Assembly (NCBI GenBank): GCA_021234155.1
Contig: JAJEKV010000140.1
Span: 558,001 to 622,000, forward strand
Reading direction: 5' to 3'
Length of the DNA: 64,000 bases
From: Isoetes taiwanensis
Taxonomy: Eukaryota; Streptophyta; Lycopodiopsida; Isoetales; Isoetaceae
The notes beneath the pieces were generated by a model, which worked only from the letters and a program-made list of their open reading frames with translations, was not told where the DNA came from and did not search any database. A program made the position numbers and the translations under genes. This document shows positions 1 to 13,260 of this stretch, piece after piece (the stretch's first letter is position 1; each line of letters begins with the position of its first letter).

Positions 1-52
1 TCGGATTTTTTTTCCCTAAATCTAAAGTTCCTTATGTTCCTTTTCTTGTCAG

Positions 53-271
53 GTTCTTGTTGAATTTGACGCACATCAGCAGCTGGTGGGTAACTAGCCT
101 TTGGCATTGGGAAGGGACGTGCAATCACTGACAGATTCTGGGGCTTCTAGTGCAAGTAGTTCAGGAATCGGGTTTATGAATAGAGTGAGTCGTTTGCGGA
201 CAAGCTCTTCCTCTCTTACTCTCTTGCAAGAGATGGCGGACAGAGACACCGAACCAGACATCGTTACTTTT
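53..271 (+). CDS. Unidentified internal exon, copy 1
   Basis: A coding-looking exon follows a polypyrimidine tract and a CAG acceptor at 50-52 and ends at a GTAATA donor at 272. The frame reads VLVEFDAHQQLVGN, then a stop at 95-97, then continues in the same frame through a serine-rich stretch (SASSSGIGFMNRVSRLR) to EMADRDTEPDIVTF. The stop TAG is absent from copy 2, where the base order is different (AACGCC), so it may be a sequencing fault. I do not recognise the family. The rest of the gene would lie to the left of the window and possibly at 3,887-3,987. Confidence 0.4.
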
Positions 272-540
272 GTAATAACATTCTTTATGTTTGTGCTACA
301 TCCTGTTACATCTTATTACGAGAAACATCTTTCTGCTTGCATGGATATATTATATATGGGCACTTGTTTTGACTTTCTTACTAAAACCTTTTCTGCTTGC
401 ATTGTACAGTCACCGTAGGTTATATTAAACCTATTTTCCTCTTTTCCATTCTGGTTTGACCTTGTGGCTCTATAGTTCTTCCGATAGAGTGGCTCGTTCT
501 TTTAATAGAGTGGCTCGTCTCCAAACTTTTTCTTTGTGCC

Positions 541-984
541 TTAGAGACTTAGTAACTTTGTATTATCCTTTGACTTAGGTATTGCTGTTCGTTTTGCTGG
601 TTTCTCAGGGTATTGTCTTGGTACTGTGGTTGGCTTTTGGTGTTGTCTAAGGGTATCAACATAAGACTTTTTTCGTTTAGCACACTCCTTAAACGTTACG
701 TTGCTTTGTTCAGTTCTTGGAACATGTAGGGGTTTTTTCACCACACATGGGATCCAACGCGGTGGTTTGGTTACTGAGTGCGCATGAGCAAGGGGTTAAC
801 TATCGACATCAAACATTCTCGTCTTAGGTCGGTTTGCCTTTTGCTTCAACTTTGGCATCTTTTCTGAGTATTGACTCGGATTGATCTCGCCTTCGACTTT
901 GAGTTCGAATGTATTTCGAACTGTTTTCTCCTTTACCTTTGAGTGGATTTTCCTTTGCCTCTTTTTCTCGCCCTGATTATTCAT
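541..984 (-). CDS. Possible small lysine-rich protein, one in-frame stop
   Basis: On the minus strand an ATG at 984 opens a frame that runs to 541 (148 codons) with a single TAA at about 797-799 interrupting it. The first half is strongly basic (GEKKRQRKIHSKVKEK), the second half contains RWIPCVVKKPLHVPR. The two halves lie in the same frame, which is more than chance would usually give in AT-rich DNA. Copy 2 (about 44,330-44,760) is too damaged to confirm it. No family is recognised; it could be a retroelement gag remnant or a spurious frame. Confidence 0.25.
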
Positions 985-1471
985 TTTTCCTCTGGTTATT
1001 TTTCTTCAGCATAAAAATTTATCTTTTTTGCATTTGCCAACCTACTAGCTAATGTGCAGTTACAGAGCAAGAGGCATTTTTTGTCTTTTTTTGTAGCTAA
1101 TTTTACAAACACAATGTCTCTCAATTTCCTATAGCAGGACTCAATTTCCTACAAATTGCAATGGTCCATGCGAAAATATATTCTATTCTATTCCATGTTC
1201 ATTATTCTGATGTTTCTAGAGCCAGAACCAATCGAATGCATGACTACAATGGCCTCTATTTTACCTTTGTAAAAGGGGTAAGTATTGGGATCATTTTTAA
1301 GGAAATTCAAATTTTATCAAGTAGCTTATGCTTCCTGGATGCTTTAGGATCTATCGATCTATCTTCGTATTAGCATATGGTACTAATGAGATTGTGGCAT
1401 ATCTTGTGTACATATAGTAATCAATTCAAAATGCCAAAATTATGTACATCCTATAGACGGCATAAAAGACA

Positions 1472-2520
1472 TGAATAAGAATAAGAATAGATTTTTAGCG
1501 TCCACGGAAACCAATTGGCCTATGGGACCCAAACCAAAAAGAGAGCAGCAAGCCTATTACTGACAGGATTAAAAAACCCCTGCCCCGAAGGGTTTTCGAG
1601 GGAAAAACCTTAGCAGTAATAAGTATGCTGGAACACTGTATAGTTGTATAGGGCAGTTTCAATGCCGTCCCGTAGGACACAACTAAGTCCGTGCATCCAT
1701 AACCTCCTGGAGGTATGACCCCAACAAACCCACTGACGCCGTAGTCAATAACTGATGCAATGGCTGGCCAGGCACTAGTAATCGAGCATATCGCTCTTGG
1801 ATATGAGCAAATGCTGGGCAGATCTGGAGGGCATGACATTCATCCTCAATAGCACCCTGGTGGCAACACTGGCAAACCCTTTGCTCCCGTGCTTCCCGAG
1901 CCCAACGTCCTGTTTCAATGCGGAGGCGATGTGCACCCGTGCGAATGGAAGCTATAAGTCTGCGCTTCTTCATGGGCAGCTGGGTGTACAAGTACTGGTG
2001 TGGGCCTCTCGTGAGCCTAGGATTGACTTGCTGCTGATAGTGTGCCAGCTTAACATGCGTCAGAGCATCTGCATCCCAGAGCCTGCGAAGGAAAGTAGCA
2101 TCTAGGTACAGCTTAAGTGCCTTGCGATCTTTCTTTGTCCTGACCTGGACGCATCTGTTTGCCTGCACACCCCAGCGTGAGAACCACTGAGCTTGCTTGT
2201 CTTTCCAGCAGGATTTCAGGCGTTGAGGACCCATCGCCGTGGCCAAAGCACGGTTGGGCAAGCGTGTATCAGCCATACCTTCTGGAAGTAAACGATATGG
2301 CGTTCCAATGCAGCCCGTTGAAGGGGCAGAAAGCCTGTCTCCTGAAGTAGGATCTGGTATGGAACTATGGACTTCACCCCAAGGGCCCGTGCCAAGAAGG
2401 CCTTCTGCACCTGCTCAAGATCATTCCAGGTGCTAAGGGATATCACCGGACCCCACACTTCTGCCCCATACAAAAGGGCCGGCTCGACCAAGGCCCGAAA
2501 CAGGTGTGACTAGTGGCCCC
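1472..2520 (-). mobile_element. RTE-type LINE, 3' end of ORF2, copy 1
   Basis: Minus-strand coding sequence in two overlapping frames (2,491-2,216, then 2,276-1,683) gives the C-terminal part of a non-LTR retrotransposon polyprotein. It starts with PALLYGAEVWGP, the conserved block just after the reverse transcriptase, followed by EQVQKAFLARALGV and ETGFLPLQRAALERHI. It ends in a zinc-knuckle-like CQCCHQGAIEDECHALQICP (two Cys, His, Cys) and AHIQERYARLL. The frameshift near 2,230-2,280 separates the two frames. Beyond the coding region the element ends in GAATAAGAATAAGAATAG on the plus strand (about 1,472-1,490), i.e. a short-motif tail such as RTE elements carry in place of poly(A). The 5' part is missing. 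The same 3' end recurs at 17,925-18,215. Confidence 0.75.
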
Positions 2521-2777
2521 AGGCATACAACTCTACCTTGTGGCTGTTGTTCTGCATGGCACAATCCAATGGGCCCATTAGACGTCGGGGAAAAAAATTC
2601 ACATTATCTAAGAGAGTCCATTGAAAGCCAAATAACTAAAAAGGCACACACCAGAACGCCGGAATAGTTTTTAATTCTACAAAGATTGAAAGCATAAGAG
2701 GTTCCACCGATTTTTCAGCTCTATTGTATTCAGCTTGTAACGCATGACGAAGGGAGCACCGTATTTATCGGACGCCG

Positions 2778-2914
2778 TCATGTTATAGCCACGGGCATAT
2801 TCGTGGTATATCCGTGTCTTTGACATGTTATAGCCACGCCCAAAAAAAATTACACGGCGTTTTTGTGGACTTAGTGGATTCTTTGCCATTTAAGGCTGGC
2901 TATAACATGCCCAC
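2778..2914. repeat. Short element with direct and inverted copies of a 17-bp motif
   Basis: The motif CATGTTATAGCCACG occurs at 2,779-2,793 and again at 2,824-2,838, and its inverse GGCTATAACATGCCCAC at 2,898-2,914. The outer pair can fold into a stem enclosing about 100 bases. The whole arrangement is kept in copy 2 (46,523-46,664). Size and structure resemble a small non-autonomous (MITE-like) element, but no target-site duplication was found. Confidence 0.4.
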
Positions 2915-3886
2915 GTCTGACATTTACCGCGATGGATGATGAAGTGCCATGTGAGAATCATGATCACAGTATATGCTGATGGTTACAAATATTATTATCT
3001 GGATATAAATGAGGTCTTGATGCTATCTAAGAGGCCATTGACTGCTAATGGAGGAAACATCACATGCCTTTAGTTGCTTCCTCCTTGTTCGCTATCTATG
3101 TGGGTCAGTTGCTATGTGGGTACCTTGCTCTTCATTATTCAGTTGCTATGTAAAATTACCAATGGAAATGACCCAATGCCATTACTTCACCATCCCTGAC
3201 ATGTTGTGTAATTGCGGGGCTCCAAGACCCTCAAAAAACCTATCAGCCTGCTATTCTCCCGTGCCATTATTATGGTGGATTTAAACCATGCACAATTGTC
3301 GTGGCCCCATGGCAGATATTTAGATTTGAGTAGATTGTATAGCTACACTGGTTTACCATGGAAACTTATTGGGTCTTTATTTACTGGTAATATTGCATAA
3401 ACGCTTTCGTAGTTTATCAAAACCCCTTTTCTCCTTAGTCGAAATTTGACCCTCCTCTCCATCTTTATGAATGGAGGCCGCTATTATCAGCTTAGTTGCC
3501 TTGACTATTTTTCCCGAGCAAATCGAGCATGGACTTTTGAACTAGTGAGAAGTTAGATGTGGCAGTGTATGGCATAGCATGTTCTTAAGGAGTGCAGGGG
3601 CATGGCATCTAGTATGCAAAGCAAAGCTATGGAAAACGATGTTTGCAGGACAAATTCCCCCTTCCAAGACGCTGCTAAAGCAGGATGTTGATGAAACGCT
3701 GATTCAGCTCTGGCTTTAGTTTGAACAACATGTATAATATAAGCAGATGCTTCTACTCTGGACTATTTTGGCAAGGATAAGATCCACAATTTAGTTTTGT
3801 GTTCTTTTTCAATGAAAAAATGGTCATTGTATATGCATTTGATATGGATTTTACACTTCAATATATGAAGCATTCTTCAAGTAAAC

Positions 3887-3987
3887 ATGGATCAAGGTTC
3901 TCATCGGCAAGGCCATGCTGAAGCTTCTGAGTTTGTTCCTGAAACCCCAAATGTGGATGGCTTGGATCCAACAATGAAGAAAACCAG
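3887..3987 (+). CDS. Possible first coding exon of an unidentified protein
   Basis: An ATG at 3,887 opens MDQGSHRQGHAEASEF and then PETPNVDGLDPTMKKTR, ending at a good plant donor (CAG then GTATTG at 3,988). The composition looks coding and the donor is convincing, but I do not recognise the protein and no downstream exon could be joined with confidence. In copy 2 (about 47,597-47,675) the segment is shortened and unreadable. It could belong to the same plus-strand gene as the exon at 53-271. Confidence 0.3.
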
Positions 3988-4011
3988 GTATTGTAGTGAA
4001 TTTTTTGCTGC

Positions 4012-4049
4012 GATATACTATGTGTTTGCAGATATACTATGTGTTTGCA
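4012..4049. repeat. 19-bp tandem duplication ending in TTTGCA
   Basis: GATATACTATGTGTTTGCA is present twice in a row. Each unit is followed by G, so the duplication creates two candidate splice acceptors (TTTGCAG) just downstream of the putative donor at 3,988. Confidence 0.7.
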
Positions 4050-5526
4050 GACTTGTTCTACTCTCTAATTTTAAAGGTGTGAAGCAAGTTAATAGTTTTG
4101 CGTGACTCATCTTTCTATTACAATTTGTCTTCCCTTTAGTATAATCTAATTTTATGTATCACTTACATTTTACAGTTGTTAATAAAGCAAGGGATTTGCT
4201 TGAACCTAATATCACATGAATGCTAAGGTCTGCAGACTTTAATTGGTTTTGAACCTAAGGGTTTGATCATGGAACAATATCTGGATCTTTTTTAAGGCAT
4301 AAAACAATGTTGCCCTCTTACAATGGTACTATTAAGTGATTTAGTTTTGTTTGGTACAGATATGACAGTTAATTTGTATCTGGTCAGGGAACTGAATCTC
4401 AGTTTTTTCTTAAGTACAAAATAGCCTATCCATCTTAGAATGGTCTTTTCTTAAAGTGGTTTATTTCTAAAGTGCAGTTATGATTGGTACTTACATTTTG
4501 AATGATTTTGTTTGGAATAGTCAGTCTTTTTCACGTAACTCACTTAGTCTATGGGCAAAAGATCTACATTAGGCAAACGGTCGATAACCGAGAAGCCTAA
4601 GGTACCGTTTGGCCCTTGCATTTTTACCCAAACTATGGCTAATGATGTATTGGTTGGCTGCAGGTACGGGCTTCTTTTCGTAATGTAATCATTCTGTCCA
4701 ATAAGTCTTAGGTGAGCTTGGAAAAGAAGAAAGAAAGATGAACTGAAGCATGAAATGCTGGAGGTTTTTAATGGATACAGGGACATGAATAATATGATCT
4801 TCTTTTCATCTATGTGCATAATTTGCTAGATGCACATTTGCTCTTAAATGTTCTGCTAAGATATTTGAGTACTTGATCCAATTTATTACTTTAGAAAATG
4901 ATTTTTGCAAGCATACAGGCTAAAAAGGTGAATATATCTGAAACATATGGATGTTATTTGATGTGCCTTCTTCTGGCCATATACATGTGGAACAACCTAG
5001 CTTAGGAGTCATATTTTCTAAGGTTGTTATATAAACCTCGAAACTGAGTACTTTAGAATCTTATGCTTCGCAGTATAAAGAAAGTACAGTTTTACATACT
5101 AAGTTTGCTATTGGATATCTTATTTCAGTCGAACTTCCTTATGTAAAACCCGTCTCTTTGATGTAATTTAAAAATGTAGAGGGAACATGCTCCTTTGCTT
5201 TAAAAGGATTATATGCTTTTCAAATAGAACTTGCTGCCGGTTTCACCATGGCAGGACCTGTTGTAGGCTTGAACTATGTACCACCTACATGCATCCAACT
5301 ACATACAAGCAAAGTGTTCTAAATGCATGTCAAACATGCTAGATAAATTTTCATAAAAAGTGTGCAAAATGTTTAAAAGTTTGTAGAAAAGTTGAAAGCT
5401 AAGATAAGTGATATAAACAAACCAGATAATAAGTACAAGCTAATATACATCTCAAATTACTATTTTCACATTTACAGGTATTTGTGTCATTCCTCATGAC
5501 CAAGAATTTTGAATGTCTCAAGATAT
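4050..5526. other. No gene seen
   Basis: AT-rich DNA with no convincing reading frame or element. It includes the 3' side of the BiP gene (on the minus strand), so its right part presumably holds the BiP 3' untranslated region. The matching stretch in copy 2 is 47,690-49,170. Confidence 0.6.
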
Positions 5527-7525
<1,999 letters not shown>

Positions 7526-7540
7526 TCTCTATCGCCGCTG

Positions 7541-7580
7541 CTTCTCTCAACACTCGCTTCTGCTTCTGCTTCTGCTTCTC
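7541..7580 (-). repeat. GCAGAA repeats in BiP 5' leader
   Basis: About four copies of TTCTGC (GCAGAA in the sense of the gene) lie just upstream of the BiP start codon, within the likely 5' untranslated region. Copy 2 has the same run at 51,180-51,220. No ER-stress element (CCAAT-N-CACG type) could be recognised further upstream. Confidence 0.5.
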
Positions 7581-7814
7581 ACCACTCTGCTTCTTTTAAA
7601 CAAGCAAGGAAAAGGGCAAAGAAACGCAAAAAGGGAAAAGGGGAAAAAAAAAAGCATAAAAAATACCTATTTTTTCTTATTGATGAGTTCTTATTGAAGG
7701 CAGTTCGACCAAATTCTTTGCTGGCCGATCTGGCGGTGCCTTGGCACGAAATGGAAGAATATGGGGATTTTTTGCGCAAATACTATATGTCCCTTAAATT
7801 CGTTTTGTTGCATG

Positions 7815-8740
7815 TAATAGCAGCATGTGGAGGATGTAGGATATGCGAATACTGTGAATAAGAAGGAGGCTTTTAAATTGTTTGAGAGGATTCACAAAAT
7901 GAAGATCAAATCTTAACTGAGATCATGCATGTAAGCTTTTTCATGCTTGTCTTGCTGCACACGATTTGGTGGTGGCATCTCCTGGACCCATTACAATGGC
8001 TTCCAATACAGGTATGTCCGTACTCTCCAAAATGCTCTGTTATTTTTTGCAGAATTTGGAATCCTGCTTTGCATTAATCCTGTAGAAAAGAGCTTTTCAA
8101 TCTGCTTTCGAAACTCCAGATAGATCCCAAATCATCATGAATATGAAGATCTTGCATGTTCACTATGCCTTTTGGCATCTGAATTGGTTGCGTACATTTT
8201 TTCCACCATAAATCAATCCTGGTAGAATAGAATTACCAAATGTTATCGTTTCCATCCAATTGTCATCAATCTAAAGCAGCATGAAATTAATAGGTAAAGG
8301 AAATGCTTTCATTGACACTGATTTGATCAACATGTATGCAAAAGGTGGCTTCCAGAGACAGAGGATGTGTTTCATAATATGGTGGCCCAAGATGTTTCAC
8401 CAGAATATGCAATAATACAAGGCCTTCTACATTTTTGTGCCTTCTAACTGCTTGCAAAGAAAGGCCTGGGTATTTTTGAGGCAATGCAAGCAACTATGGA
8501 ACTATACCTAACATACATAGATTGATGTTCTTGCATGATATGCTGCTTCCCGTGTACTTATGGCCCAGGAAGGTAAGAATGCTTTGAGAAATGAAAAAGA
8601 ACCCAATCTACATTTTTGTGCCTTTTAACTTCTTGCAAACGAAGGCTTTGAGGCAATGCAAACAACTATGGCACATGCATGAAGCAGGGAAATTACTTGA
8701 GATTGCACCATGCCCAACTTATGAAGAAGCAGTGGCAGCA
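7815..8740 (+). pseudogene. Decayed PLS-type pentatricopeptide-repeat (PPR) gene, copy 1
   Basis: Organelle RNA-binding PPR proteins have 35-residue helical repeats. Recognisable pieces, in shifting frames, are KKEAFKLFERIHKMK (about 7,855-7,905), a HACLAAHD stretch near 7,945-7,970 like the GKQIHA..IK motif, and AFIDTDLINMYAKGG (8,309-8,353) followed by EDVFHNMVAQDV in a neighbouring frame, which is the typical end of one repeat and start of the next. Stops and frameshifts separate them, and no complete repeat series exists. The same remnant sits in copy 2 with an extra internal unit. Some frameshifts may be sequence errors, but the missing repeats cannot be. Confidence 0.7.
8428..8672. repeat. 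Two degenerate ~183-bp units inside the PPR remnant
   Basis: The string beginning CTACATTTTTGTGCCTT and ending in AGGCAATGCAA occurs at 8,428-8,500 and again at 8,611-8,672. Copy 2 carries it three times (about 52,118, 52,264 and 52,451), so unit number differs between the copies. Confidence 0.7.
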
Positions 8741-8912
8741 TTGTTTAGTAGATGAAAAACTTATGGGGTGTCGGAACAGATTGGTTAAATGCTGCTTCCC
8801 ATGTACTTATGGCAAGTATTTTTGTAAATAAATAGAATAGAGGGGCTAAGAATACTTGCATCTGGGGTAAAGGAAAAAGGCTGTAAAAACCATAATGAAG
8901 GCAAACAACTTG

Positions 8913-9564
8913 GTATATGAAGCCAGTAAGCTTGCAAGGTCCAGCAGTAAAGTTCAATGATTGCCATGGGACTGTGATGCCTTCCCACACATGCAATTTG
9001 GGTGGATCTTCTAATCCAGAAATAAGGTGAGTCTTCATTCTAGAATTATTACTGATGTAGTACAAAAGGCATTTTATTTTAGATAAAAAACATCATGATA
9101 GTGCGTTTTTGTTTTAGGATTTGCTTAGTGGCCAGTCCATTATGAATATTGGTGTTTTGGGTGCCACTTCAAGTTCCAGCAAAGAGTGTATTTCAAGACC
9201 GTATATTAGCCGCTAAGGTATTTACGATTCTGTACCAAGACTTTTTTTGTTTCTTCGTATGGTTTACATTTTTAAGGAAAAACAATCGTGTTCATTGTGC
9301 ATATTCGATCTTATTTTTACCAGGGAAGTTGAAAGGGAATTGCAGCCAGGGGCTTTCACGCTAGTTGATGCATGTTCGCCATCCGAACTACAGCAGCTAC
9401 ATGCTTCTATTGGTGGTACGAGGTTTGTTTTTCAAACAGGTTTGAAGCCCTACTTACTCTTTATCCACTAATTTATGTATCTTGCAGAAGGGCCGATGCG
9501 ATCTAATTTCATTGCATTATGCCGTGATTATGAAAGCAAATTCAAGTATACTGGGAAGATATAA
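8913..9564 (+). CDS. C-terminal exons of a URB2/Npa2-like ribosome-biogenesis protein, copy 1
   Basis: Plant URB2-like proteins are large nucleolar factors for 60S ribosome assembly. The last two exons are clear. Exon 9,324-9,415 follows TTTTTACCAG and reads EVERELQPGAFTLVDACS and SELQQLHASIG. Exon 9,488-9,564 follows CTTGCAG and reads EGPMRSNFIALCRDYESK, FKYTGKI, stop. The intron is phase 1, giving HASIGEGPMR across the junction, which matches the family end (LH..FGEGP.R...L..DYK..F.Y.GK). Two earlier exon candidates end at good donors: 9,118-9,217 (contains SIMNIGVLGATSSSSKE) and one ending 9,026 (GTGAGT donor). Their joining phase is uncertain because a CTG near 9,210 seems damaged. Nothing further upstream resembles the remaining ~1,900 residues; the PPR remnant lies there instead. 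Confidence 0.7.
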
Positions 9565-12500
9565 ACAACAATGTTGTAAATATCAGATTTTTTTGCAAGT
9601 TGAGATCAATTGCGGGAACTAAGCAGCACTAGCAGGAGTTTCATATGGAAAGTCTCTGAAATTCACACATCTCTATGAGAATCTGAAGCCATGAACTTCT
9701 ATAATTACACTTGTAGAATCCTGTTTCTGTTCATGGAGGTTCTTACAAAGGAATTCAAAGGAATTGACAAAGGATAGAATGTGCACAGCCCTGCTGCCAC
9801 ATGCATGCTGCTGTATCTTGTGGTTATTCATGCTGCTGGCAGGAATCTGCCCCAATTTGCCCTTAAAATCATATTCACTATATTACTGGATCAGCAAATT
9901 GCTTGAACACTGTATAGCATCGCTTATCAAACACGCTGCCACCATAATCTATGCATATGTGTTGCTGCTGAAGAAGTCCTGATATGCTTAGCATATTGCA
10001 TGACAAAGTCTCTGCTTTTATCTGGAGGATTTCAGGGCAACTCTCCAAATTCGAAATCATATTGAGTGGTTGGTTATTCATTAAATGGAACTTTTCGATT
10101 GCATCCAAAGACCTTCTGCATCTGTACAAGTAACATGCCCGGCCATTTGCGCCAAGTTGGGAAGCTGACTATTAACAATAGACAAATCAACAGATTTTGC
10201 TCTTCAAGTTGCGTTTTGGGCCATGGTAATTGCAGCCACAGTAATAGGGCTTTTGCCCCTTTGTAAATATTACAGGTTTCTTTTCCTTCATCACAATATC
10301 AAGGACTCATGATTTAGATTTTTAAAATAGCCTTTTCAACTCTCATGTAGTTTGCCCAAAGAGCCTCAAAAGGCATGACATTTTGGGGTTTTATACATAT
10401 CCCGGTAACGTTGCTACTTTGTTAAGAAAAATTATTAATTCCTATTGACATATCTATTGCTTTAGAACAGGGCTAGGTAATTGTTCTATGTTCTGTTGAA
10501 TTTACACAAAGATAAGGAACATGAAAAAAAACATGAGTCCTAGATATGAAGATTTGTTGGATAAAAAGTCTTCATATTTGGCACCGCATGAAGCTAATCT
10601 AGTGATTTTTCATGGCAAAGAATAGAGGCTTCATGATTGATAATGCAAATGGCTTACAACACTTTTGGATAATGCACCTTGTGCATGCTCTCTTTGCTTA
10701 AGATGACAATCTAGAAGAAAAAGAATATCATCATTAAAACATTAACAATCTCTATCTAGGTCCAAAAAGTCACGAGCCTTTATGAAAGATTGAGGTTGCT
10801 TTTCAAAGACTAGATTTATGAAAGATTGAGGTTGCATTTAAATTGATCTTTATTGCAGGTTTATGCTTTGAATAAATTTGTGTTTGTGGTAAATTAGAAA
10901 TTGTTTCTTACCCTTTTAGATCCGGAAGCCTTTTGTAGTTGTATAAGTCATGATTATGAGAAGCCACTAGAGTTGCATTGTAACACAATATTCATGGAAA
11001 GGAAAGCAATTTCCGAACGTTAATTTTCTCTCTCTCTAAAATGCTTTGCATGTTCTAATGTTGATTTGTTAAAGTTGCAAATGTAGATATAGAGTGCATT
11101 CTTATTATGTAGTAGCATGTTTATCCGATATATTTTGTTCTTTGATTTCAAAAACTAGGCTTTGAAGCATTTAACTTTTTTTGTACTTTCGTTGGGTCGA
11201 ACTTCAAAAGATGTCAGAGAAAAGGATGTCGACGATATAATGCCCAAAGAAGTTGGATGTAATTTTGGGCAATCAATGCTTCTAAGATCGATGGTTTAAG
11301 ATTTCTAACTTTGACAAGGGGCAAGATTCCTCACGCAAGAAGGGGAAAAGTTCTAACTAGAAGTGTATCCGACATCACATTTGTGTTCGTGAGCACAAAG
11401 AACAATAGCGTAAAAATTGCACAAGTTAACTAAAGAGACACGGCTAGCCGAAGAAGTAATGATATGTGGATATTGACAAGGTCCCCGTCATGATTTTTAG
11501 ATGGGAAATGAACAACTTACACCGTAATTCACTTTCCATCGAAACATTCTGAAAGGCATCCGTAGAGCCGGTAGGGTTCTTAGCTTCCGCTCATTTATGG
11601 TTCTATAACTGCATGGACTCCTTTGTTAGCAAGAAGGCCGCTACCAGCATACCAAAAGCGAGAATCAATCAATGCCTTATTAAGCCCTAATATTGTATTA
11701 TCTTCCGCGGTGTTTCCACGGTTGTAACTACATCATGGCCGGATGATTGTTTGTGCTTGGCTCCATGGCTCTCATTATGCGATAGAAGTTTGAGTTACTT
11801 GATCGTGAGAGAAGTATATCAAGTTGAATTCATTTTCTTGTAAAAATATTATTCTTTTCAATTCCATGGCCCATCCCATGTGATAATATCTGACAATGAG
11901 AGAGAGAATTCAAATGCAACAACCTCGACTTATAAAAATTCACCATGAAAATTTATCTTAGCAAAGAATTTTAGTATGTACAACTTGAGGCTGTCACATG
12001 TTAACGCTCATTATATCAAGAAACACTCACGTGAACATCATTTCCTCTTTACCATAAGTATTGTTCTTGGAAAAATTATTGTAAGGAACAGATAGCCAAC
12101 AATTATTCCATTCTTGGATCCGAACAGGTTTTGTATGTAAAGTCAAATTGCAAATATCGCTCTATTTTTCCAATAGATCTCACTAATAGCAAAGATTAAA
12201 TGGAAATTTCATACAGATAACTAGAAACACAACAAGTGCATTGAAGCTTGATATACAACATTGTGCTTCACTTGATGTTTATGTCCAAGAACACTAACAT
12301 GATCTTGTACTCAACCTACAAAAAGTCAAAGGTAATAGCTAATACAACTTAACCCAACCAAACACTATTGTGCAAATCCCTGCATAGAAGCAGACCGGAC
12401 AACCATGTCCACCTAAAAGAATAGTTATTGGAATGGAATCCAAGCTCCTAAGAACAAGCTTGAGTCCATAGTTTGCAATTTATAGAAGGTTTTGACTAAG

Positions 12501-13260
12501 TTAAACTACCAATAGAGCCAAAATTGTAGTCTAATTGCAAGAATGCATCTTTTGAGGATCAATTTTTTCCGCCTAACCCAATTATCTCAATCATAAAATT
12601 AGACTCTAGGAACCAAAAAGTGTGCCACCACTTTAAATGTTGACATCAAAGTTATAATTCCAACATTCTAGGATCCTTTGATAGAATGTGGTCCCTAAGT
12701 TAGCAAAGTAGTCCCATTCTTTACGAAGGAAATATTCGCTCGCTTTTTTGCCTCGGGATTCCATTAAACCTCAAGTCAAGACCATGCAGGTATTCCTCCC
12801 TCCCAATCTGGTTTGACAGGGAAAAAATTCTGTGAGAATGGGTATTCTAACAATAATTGCCACATCGTTTCTAAACCCATGAGTCAAATACTCTCCTGCT
12901 TAACAGGGTTCTATGCAACATAATATTTAGGTTTATTTTTGAGTTATGGTCGCGAGCAATGAAACAAGTAAGGCGTCGAGGTTACCGCCAAGATAATTTT
13001 GGCTATCGGTGTTTTCAGAGCTCAAAAATGCAAGCACAATTCATAGAATGCAAGTAAAAAGTATAGAATGTTTAAGTAAAAATCAGAATGCAACCACACG
13101 ACATGCCATGTGGCAGCATGCTATTGGCTTATAAGCCAGAATTTATCCTAAAGCAAGCTTTTACGTAGTTTGCAAGACTCTTTCCTGCAACGAAACAACC
13201 AGTTCCCCGCTCTTTTACGAACCTAAAACCCCAACAGTACCCCGATTGCTCTACCACAAG
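9565..13260. other. Mostly non-coding; no gene assigned
   Basis: The first 700 bases contain a weak minus-strand open frame (10,129-9,878) that looks slightly coding but matches nothing I know, and is broken in copy 2. From about 10,300 to 13,100 the DNA is AT-rich with no long frame in either copy; 11,200-12,950 carries marked CAG/CTG damage in both copies. The last 100 bases probably form the promoter and 5' leader of the RPB11 gene. Confidence 0.5.

Noticed and set aside
9878-10129. Minus-strand frame of 83 codons as a gene
   Set aside because: Not kept in copy 2 and no recognisable motif; it overlaps the 3' flank of the URB2-like exons.
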